NCBI GenBank assembly: GCA_028688225.1
Contig: JAQTYQ010000029.1
Coordinates: forward strand, 1 to 40,141
Reading direction: 5' to 3'
DNA length: 40,141 nucleotides
From: Opitutaceae bacterium
GTDB taxonomy: Bacteria; Verrucomicrobiota; Verrucomicrobiia; Opitutales; Opitutaceae
The notes below the pieces were generated by a model. It saw nothing but the letters and a program-made list of their open reading frames with translations. It ran no database searches and was not told the DNA's origin. Below, piece by piece: positions 35,239 to 40,141 of the stretch. The translations under genes and the position numbers were made by a program. How positions within the stretch are numbered: the first letter of the stretch is position 1; every line of letters begins with the position of its first letter.

Positions 35239-35376
35239 TTAGCCGGGCACGGCAAAACGCGCAGTGATGTCGTCCGGTCCCCCGGTGGTGCCGAGATTCC
35301 TTTCCGGGTGGAAAAACTGGATGCCGACCAGAAGGACGGCCAGCACGACCGCCGCGAGGCGGAACCGGTTTTTCAT
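35239..35376 (-). pseudogene. truncated haem-binding-domain protein (N-terminal remnant)
   Basis: The 45-residue frame has one membrane helix (MKNRFRLAAVVLAVLLVGIQF) followed by HPERNLGTTGGPDDITARFAVPG and a stop. The segment FxxPERN...GPDDI resembles the beginning of Haem_bd-domain cytochrome-like proteins, which continue into a CxxCH haem site about 15 residues later. No CxxCH was found in any frame before the next gene. It is therefore probably a decayed gene, or less likely a small membrane peptide. It starts nine bases after the DUF4202 stop. Confidence 0.5.
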
Positions 35377-35384
35377 GATTGGAG

Positions 35385-35969
35385 TCAGGCGGTGGCGATG
35401 GCTTCGTGAAGGAGGGCGGCGATGACGGGCGGCAGGTCGAGGCCGAGCGCGCAACGCTGGGCCCGCGGACTCATTTTGCGCCAGGTCTTCTGCAGGATGC
35501 CGGTGAATTTTTCCCGCGGGTATTCCGTGTGCTGCGCCGCAAACGCGCTGATTTCGCTCTCGAGAAACACGAGGCAGGCGGCGTCCTCCAGCGCCTGGGT
35601 GCCCGCATTGGTCTTGAGGTCGGTCTTGGACACCCAGATGGCGGCATCATCGGCGCCGACGGCCGTCACGCCGGCCTGCAACAGCAGTGCCCGGGCGCGG
35701 TCGGCCTGTTTCCGGTAGAGCGTCTTCCGCCAGGCATGGTAGCCGGCCCGGTCCAGGGGGAAGGAGGCACGGGGCACGGACCAGCGCTCAAGATGCTGGC
35801 AGCGCGCGGCGAGGCGCAGCAACAGTGCGGCGGCGGGTTCGAGCCGCGTGATCCAGGCTTCCATCCGGTCGGCGTAGACCAGTTCGGCGGGCCGGCCGTC
35901 GGCCGTGCGGGTTGGATCGGCGGCGTGCGCGGCGTCGATCAACTCCCGGGCTCGGAGGTAGGCATCCAT
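35385..35969 (-). CDS. DUF4202-type conserved protein
   Basis: The 194-residue protein resembles the DUF4202 family: HAADPTRTADGRPAELVYADRMEAW near the N-terminus, then CQHLERWSVPRASFPLDRAGYHAWRKTLYRKQ, and a C-terminal EDAACLVFLESEISAFAAQH, ending KTWRKMSPRAQRCALGL. The His and Asp/Glu residues recall HD-type or metal-binding helical proteins, but no function is established that I can name. The ATG at MDAYLRAREL is used; an in-frame TTG lies four codons upstream. It is divergent from the next rightward gene. Confidence 0.7.
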   Translation of the reverse strand: MDAYLRARELIDAAHAADPTRTADGRPAELVYADRMEAWITRLEPAAALLLRLAARCQHLERWSVPRASFPLDRAGYHAWRKTLYRKQADRARALLLQAGVTAVGADDAAIWVSKTDLKTNAGTQALEDAACLVFLESEISAFAAQHTEYPREKFTGILQKTWRKMSPRAQRCALGLDLPPVIAALLHEAIATA

Positions 35970-36139
35970 GATGCGGTCCAATCCAATTCAGTTTCCGGGC
36001 GGCCGCAAGCGGCGACCGGAATCCGGGGCTGGGGAACAGCGGCTTTCGGAGGTGGCATCGAGATCGGTGAGTGGTCCCCGCCGGGGGAGCACCCAAGAAG
36101 AGATTCGCCATTCCGGCCGAGAAGATTTTGAGATGGAGC

Positions 36140-37360
36140 ATGGCGTGGCGCATCGATGAATTCGTGGCTCGGGGCGAAATCGACAACCGGGTGCGCGGGC
36201 GCGTGACCGGCCGGCTGTGGTTTGCCGGCCGCGCCGAACCCGTGGAACTCGATCTGGCCGGCAATGCCTGGCGCGACCTCGCGGGCCGCCGGCTCGTCTT
36301 CACGAACCCGCGGCCCAAAGCAGGTCTGTCGGCGGGTTTGGTGGCCCGGCAGGATGGCGTCGTGGGCGACCTCACCGCGTCGCGCAAGGTCAAGGTGCCG
36401 GAGATTCCGCTCGCACAGATCGGCGAATACGATGCAGCCTGCAAACCCTGGCCGTGGCATTGGGGCAACGCGCTCTACCTGGAATGGTTCAGCGGGACCA
36501 ACGGGCGTGTCGTCATCGAATCGGTTGACTATGAACTGACCATGGCCGGCGACGCGGCGTGGGACATGACCCCGGCGGCGGAGGAGGAACAGCGGCGCGC
36601 CAACGGTGAGGCGCTGGGGCAGTTCATGGAACGGCTGGAGGACGTCGCCTCGGGAGCGGAGAAGACGGAGGACCCGGCGAAAACCGTCGGCGATGACGAC
36701 CACCCGCAGACGGAAGAGGAGGCGGAGAGAATGCAGGAAGAATCGGACCGGCTGATGGACCGCATCATGGCGCGGATGGAGCGGGAGGGTCCGGACGCGG
36801 ACTACGAAAGGATTTTGGAGGAGGAACTCGAGCGCCGCCGCCGGGAGCGGGGTGAGCCGCCGCCCACGCCGGAGCAGGAGGCCGCGCGCGCCGCGTGGAT
36901 CGAGGAGTTGAACCGCGCGGCCGAGGAAGCAGCCGCCGATCCCTGGTCACCGGAGAAGGCGGAACACAAACATCCGCTCGCCGAGCAGGCGTTCGAGTTC
37001 TCGGTGCGGCTGCACCAGGAGGTAGACCGTCGGAGCTGGCTTCCGGCCGGCGCCAGCCAGGAGCACCCGGTGGCGGAGCTGGTGGCCATGGCGATGCGCG
37101 CCTCGGCCAAGCTCGCCGGCGCGCTCAACGGCCGCGACGGTCTGCCGCCGGTCGGGGAATGCGGCGGCTGCATCGCGCGGTTGAAGCGGGCGCGCGGCTG
37201 TTTTTCCGACGCCCTGCTGGCCGCCGATGCCTGCGCCGGGCAAAAGCTCGTCGCCGATGCCTGGCTGGCGGCGGTGCAGCGCGAACTGGCAGAGCTCGGG
37301 GAAGCGACTGACCGGATCATCGCCGAACTGCGCGCACGACTGGAGCGGGGATGGGATTGA
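36140..37360 (+). CDS. conserved protein with beta-rich N-terminus and Glu-rich centre, unknown function
   Basis: The 406-residue protein is unnamed. Residues 1-145 are beta-rich (MAWRIDEFVARGEIDNRVRG, LTASRKVKVPEIPL, NALYLEWFSGTNGRVVIESV), and I recall this as a family spread among several phyla. About 150-285 is very rich in Glu and Arg and likely helical or coiled coil (ERMQEESDRLMDRIMARMER, RILEEELERRRRERGE). The C-terminal ~120 residues are helical with two cysteine pairs (GECGGCIARLKRARGC). The ATG before AWRIDEF is used, with GGAG close upstream; a longer GTG start is possible. It precedes the DUF6429 gene by 51 bases. Confidence 0.7.
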   Translation: MAWRIDEFVARGEIDNRVRGRVTGRLWFAGRAEPVELDLAGNAWRDLAGRRLVFTNPRPKAGLSAGLVARQDGVVGDLTASRKVKVPEIPLAQIGEYDAACKPWPWHWGNALYLEWFSGTNGRVVIESVDYELTMAGDAAWDMTPAAEEEQRRANGEALGQFMERLEDVASGAEKTEDPAKTVGDDDHPQTEEEAERMQEESDRLMDRIMARMEREGPDADYERILEEELERRRRERGEPPPTPEQEAARAAWIEELNRAAEEAAADPWSPEKAEHKHPLAEQAFEFSVRLHQEVDRRSWLPAGASQEHPVAELVAMAMRASAKLAGALNGRDGLPPVGECGGCIARLKRARGCFSDALLAADACAGQKLVADAWLAAVQRELAELGEATDRIIAELRARLERGWD

Positions 37361-37411
37361 GTGCTGTCGCCGGGTTGCCCCCCGAACCGTTTTCAAGGAG
37401 GACATCGAATC

Positions 37412-37657
37412 ATGGACTACGATATGGACAAAGTGGATGAAACCGTGCTGGCGCTGCTATGGTTGACCTCGTTTCGCGAAAAGAAGGACTGGCCGCTGCG
37501 CGCCTGGAAGGGTCACGACTGGGACGCGATGAACCGGCTGCATGAAAAGGGCTACATCGACGATCCGAAGGGCAAGGCCAAGTCGGTCGGGCTCACCGGC
37601 GAAGGCGCCCGTCGTTCGGAGGAGTTGTTCCAGCGGATGTTCGGGTGCACCTCATGA
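37412..37657 (+). CDS. DUF6429 family protein
   Basis: The 81-residue acidic/basic protein (MDYDMDKVDETVLALLWLTSF, AWKGHDWDAMNRLHEKGYID, KGKAKSVGLTGEGARRSEEL) matches the DUF6429 pattern. The segment DWDAMNRLHEKGYI...VGLTGEG reads like a small winged helix. The strong ribosome site AAGGAGG ten bases before the ATG decides the start and is better than that of any neighbour. It lies between the Glu-rich protein and the Cys-motif gene on the same strand, suggesting one operon. Function unknown. Confidence 0.85.
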   Translation: MDYDMDKVDETVLALLWLTSFREKKDWPLRAWKGHDWDAMNRLHEKGYIDDPKGKAKSVGLTGEGARRSEELFQRMFGCTS

Positions 37658-37700
37658 CGCGGCACTGCAGGCGCCTCCTGCTTTGGCCGCGCCCTCGCGG

Positions 37701-38223
37701 ATGAAGAAACCGCACCGCCGCCGCAATTCGCAGATCAAGTTCGATGCCGGATGGCTCGACTGGGCGTTGGCCGCCACGGATCCGTTGTTGGTCGCCAACA
37801 TCTACGAGTATTGCGACCGCTGGTGCGAACGGTGTCCGGCGACCGCGCGTTGCTTCATGTTCAAGCAGCGCCAGAAATTCGACGCCCGCCATCCTCCGCG
37901 GGACGGACAACCGCCCGAGGCGCAGGACAAGGCCTTTTGGGAAAGTATCGCGCAGAGGTCCGTGGAGGCTTTGTTGCGGTCCGCCCGCAGGTCCGCCCGC
38001 AATCGGATCAGGACGTCTGCCGCGGAAATCTCGCTGGCAGAGAGGCGCCGAAGACGGCGCAGGCATCGTCGGGAGCTCGCGCTGATCGGCGCGGCTACGC
38101 CGGTACTTCGACGGCGAAGCCGACGCCATCCTCGATCTGCTCGTGCGGTTGGATCGCCTGCGCCGCGCCGTGGAGCAGGAGTGTCCGCAGGCGCGGGCCT
38201 TCCAGCGGCCGGGACTGGACTGA
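37701..38223 (+). pseudogene. Cys-motif conserved protein, broken by a frameshift
   Basis: The first ~130 residues read cleanly (RRRNSQIKFDAGWLDWALAA, then NIYEYCDRWCERCPATARCF). They contain Cys-x3-Cys-x2-Cys-x5-Cys, a possible metal site. Near 38086-38100 the coding sense moves one frame: the original frame becomes a meaningless Arg/Gly run to 38279. The frame one base further gives RLRRYFDGEADAILDLLVRL, then DRLRRAVEQECPQARAFQRP and a stop. The joined protein would be about 173 residues. A one-base indel, real or a sequence error, explains this. Function is unknown; it lies 43 bases after the DUF6429 gene. Confidence 0.65.
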
Positions 38224-38326
38224 TAACCAGAGAGACAGGCACTGGGTTGCCGGTAGGGCCGCGTTCCCTGGTTAAATAGGAGCCACACGCCAGGATGGCG
38301 TTACCCCCCCAAGGCAGGGGGCCAAC

Positions 38327-40069
38327 TCAACGGACATCGGCGAGCGCAGCGATCAGAATGGCGATCCCCGTCTCCCCGTTTGCAACCGCCTCCGGCAGGA
38401 CCGCCTGGATGGGCGCCGGAAACAGTCCGGACCACGGCGTTCGGGCGCAGGCCGCGGAATCAGGTGGAGCGGGCAGGCGGCGCTCAAGAGCCAGCGCGCA
38501 GCCCAACGCATGGAGAGCGTCGCCGACTGGCGCGGCGGCTTCCTCCGGCAGGCCGGCGGCGAGCAGCGCCTGGGCGGCCTTGAGCTTGCGGGCGGCTTGG
38601 GCGCGGTGGGTGGCGGCGCGCTGCTGTTCTTCCGGCGAGAGCGCCACGGGGGCCTCCGGCAGCGGATGGAGCCGGCGCGTCGCGGCCGTCGTCACGGCCA
38701 TCAGTCCGCTGGCGGCGAGTGCGTCCAGCGCGTCCTGCGTCGCGCGGTCGAGCACGAGCAGACGCGGCGCCTCGGACGGGGCGTGCTGCCAGGTATCGGC
38801 ATGCGCGGCTTCGAGCTGCGGGCGCCAGAGTCCGGCTTCGCGATCAACAATGACGACGATGACCGCCGTGCCGTCGGGCGCGGCCGGGTAACGCTCCTCG
38901 CACGTGCACAGGTGACCGTTGATCTCGGCGGCGGCGCGTTGCGCAAAGGCAAGCGCCGGATCGGCCGGCGGCGGTTTGGCGGGCGGTCTCCCGGCGACGC
39001 CGGACAGCATGATCTGCTCCAGGCGGGCAAGCTGCGCCTGGCGTCCGCTGCGCAGCCTGATCTCCTTGAGATCGCCGAGCCGGTCGAGCACGCCGTCGGC
39101 GAGGCTGCGTTTATCCGCCAGCGTAGCGAGCATGCCGTGTTCGATGGTATCGACGGAGACGAGATTGTACACCGTCACGGCGCGCGCCTGATGCTTGCGC
39201 CACGCCCGCGCAATCCGCTGTTCCAGCTTTGCGGGATTCCACGGCAGATCGCAGTTCACCACCACCGAGGCGGTCTGAAGGTTGAGCCCGACGCCGCCCG
39301 AGTCGGTGCTGAGAAAAACGCGGCAAGCGGGGTCGCTTTTGAAACGGTTGATTTCGGCGCGGCGCCGCTGCTGCGGCACGGAACCGGTGTGCCACGCAAA
39401 GCCGAGCCCGAGCCGGCCGCACAAGCTGCGCACCAGTTCCAGCATGCGCTCCCACTCGGAGAAGACGATGACCTTCACGCCGGGATTGTCGCGGCACTCG
39501 GCGAGGATCGGCTCGAGTTCGCCGAGCTTCGGGCACGTCCGGTCGCCGTCGCCCAGGATGTAGTTCGTGTCGCAGATCATGCGCAGCATCGCGAGTTCGC
39601 GCATGAGCTTGTCCTGCTCGGCCGGCAGCAGCGGCCGGCGCTTGGCGAGGTGCACGAGTTTTGAGACGATCTGTTCATGGGCCGCGTAGTTCTGGCGCTG
39701 CACATCCGAGAGCGGCACGAGGCGGATGTGATCGGTGCGCGCCGGCAGCTCGGTCTCGACGTCGGCCTTGCGGCGGCGGAGCATGACGGGACGCACCCGC
39801 GCATGCAGACGGTCGAGATTGCGGTAGCCGGCCGGTCTCCCCTTTTCGTCAAAGGCATAGAACTCGCGGTTGAAGCGGAAAAGTGGTCCGAAGACGGCGG
39901 GGTCGAGAAAATCGACAATCGAGTACAGCTCGTCGATGCGGTTCTCGATGGGCGTGCCGGTGAGCACGAAAGCGTACCGGCTGCGCAGGCGTTTGACGGC
40001 CTGCGCGGTTTTGGTGGGTGCGCCCGGCAGGGCACACCTGCTGGACAGTGAACATGAACAAAAGAGCAT
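38327..40069 (-). CDS. SNF2-family helicase, C-terminal part (5' end replaced)
   Basis: The frame holds the second half of a SNF2/RapA-like ATPase. From KTAQAVKRLRSRYAF it has motif III (VLTGTPIENRIDELYSIVDF), motif IV (KVIVFSEWERML), motif V (FLSTDSGGVGLNLQTASVV) and motif VI (LEQRIARAWRKHQ), then about 230 residues of unassigned C-terminal extension. Walker A and the DEAH/DEAQ box are missing, although full proteins are around 1000 residues. The first ~18 codons (MLFCSCSLSSRCALPGAPT) do not fit the family, so the homology starts abruptly near 40015. It is therefore probably inactive. It converges on the Cys-motif gene. Confidence 0.8.
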   Translation of the reverse strand: MLFCSCSLSSRCALPGAPTKTAQAVKRLRSRYAFVLTGTPIENRIDELYSIVDFLDPAVFGPLFRFNREFYAFDEKGRPAGYRNLDRLHARVRPVMLRRRKADVETELPARTDHIRLVPLSDVQRQNYAAHEQIVSKLVHLAKRRPLLPAEQDKLMRELAMLRMICDTNYILGDGDRTCPKLGELEPILAECRDNPGVKVIVFSEWERMLELVRSLCGRLGLGFAWHTGSVPQQRRRAEINRFKSDPACRVFLSTDSGGVGLNLQTASVVVNCDLPWNPAKLEQRIARAWRKHQARAVTVYNLVSVDTIEHGMLATLADKRSLADGVLDRLGDLKEIRLRSGRQAQLARLEQIMLSGVAGRPPAKPPPADPALAFAQRAAAEINGHLCTCEERYPAAPDGTAVIVVIVDREAGLWRPQLEAAHADTWQHAPSEAPRLLVLDRATQDALDALAASGLMAVTTAATRRLHPLPEAPVALSPEEQQRAATHRAQAARKLKAAQALLAAGLPEEAAAPVGDALHALGCALALERRLPAPPDSAACARTPWSGLFPAPIQAVLPEAVANGETGIAILIAALADVR

Positions 40070-40141
40070 GTAAGTCTGTTGACCGCCCTGCAGAGGGAAG
40101 GTCTAGCCGAAGGGCAACTGCGGCGTCGCGAGGCGACCGTG
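40020..40141. other. right-edge sequence unrelated to the helicase; possible insertion end
   Basis: Where the helicase should continue with its DEAQ box, the sequence changes to less GC-rich DNA (GAACATGAACAAAAGAGCATG). Two plus-strand frames stay open to the window end: one from ATG 40054 (MNKRACKSVDRPAEGRSS), the other reading LLTALQREGLAEGQLRRREA. Neither is recognised. An insertion sequence or a rearrangement at about 40015-40030 would explain it, but no terminal repeat or transposase can be shown from this fragment. Confidence 0.35.

Overview
The window is visibly GC-rich and gene-dense. It comes from a diderm bacterium: there is an outer-membrane porin and there are several exported binding proteins. 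Gene content and protein style suggest a Verrucomicrobiota (Opitutales-like) chromosome. The pointers are an [FeFe] hydrogenase, a DUF4202 protein, a DUF6429 protein, an inserted 6-phosphogluconate dehydrogenase, heptamer palindromic repeats, and many genes without a clear Shine-Dalgarno site. This taxonomic call is inference. The metabolism implied is anaerobic or facultative, with fermentation and nitrogen scavenging.

Layout, left edge to 9.8 kb: a frameshifted Fic gene with a double dyad operator; gnd (6-phosphogluconate dehydrogenase); a molybdopterin cluster (moeA-moaC-moaD-moaE on the minus strand, moaA divergent); a conserved membrane protein; dnaN; pssA; and a lone RelE-like protein. 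From 9.9 to 14.4 kb there is an ACT-domain threonine dehydratase, then a two-gene carbohydrate ABC importer whose binding protein is fused in frame to the first permease. No ATPase gene is in view.

14.4-19.8 kb: a three-gene [FeFe] hydrogenase operon, hydC-hydB-hydA. HydB (1013 aa) combines a NuoF-type diaphorase with a GltD/NfnB-type flavoprotein, so it may connect hydrogen to both NADH and NADPH pools. This is the strongest candidate for an unusual enzyme complex here.

20-34.5 kb: a complete urea assimilation island. Accessory genes ureE-F-G-D run rightward. A porin gene followed by urtA-B-C-D-E and ureA-B-C runs leftward, so the two halves converge. Both halves have -24/-12 (sigma-54-like) promoter candidates, which would fit nitrogen control. 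Between the converging halves lie an XPF/ERCC4-type nuclease gene, a small HTH gene enclosed by perfect 25-bp inverted repeats, and a relic of a second ureC 3' end. Three palindromic intergenic repeat elements also sit inside the island.

34.6-40.1 kb: a GNAT acetyltransferase, a haem-binding-domain remnant, DUF4202, and then a little-understood group. That group is a Glu-rich hypothetical protein, a DUF6429 protein, a Cys-motif protein broken by a frameshift, and on the opposite strand the 3' part of a SNF2 helicase whose 5' part is replaced by unrelated sequence near the right edge. No tRNA, rRNA or CRISPR array was seen.
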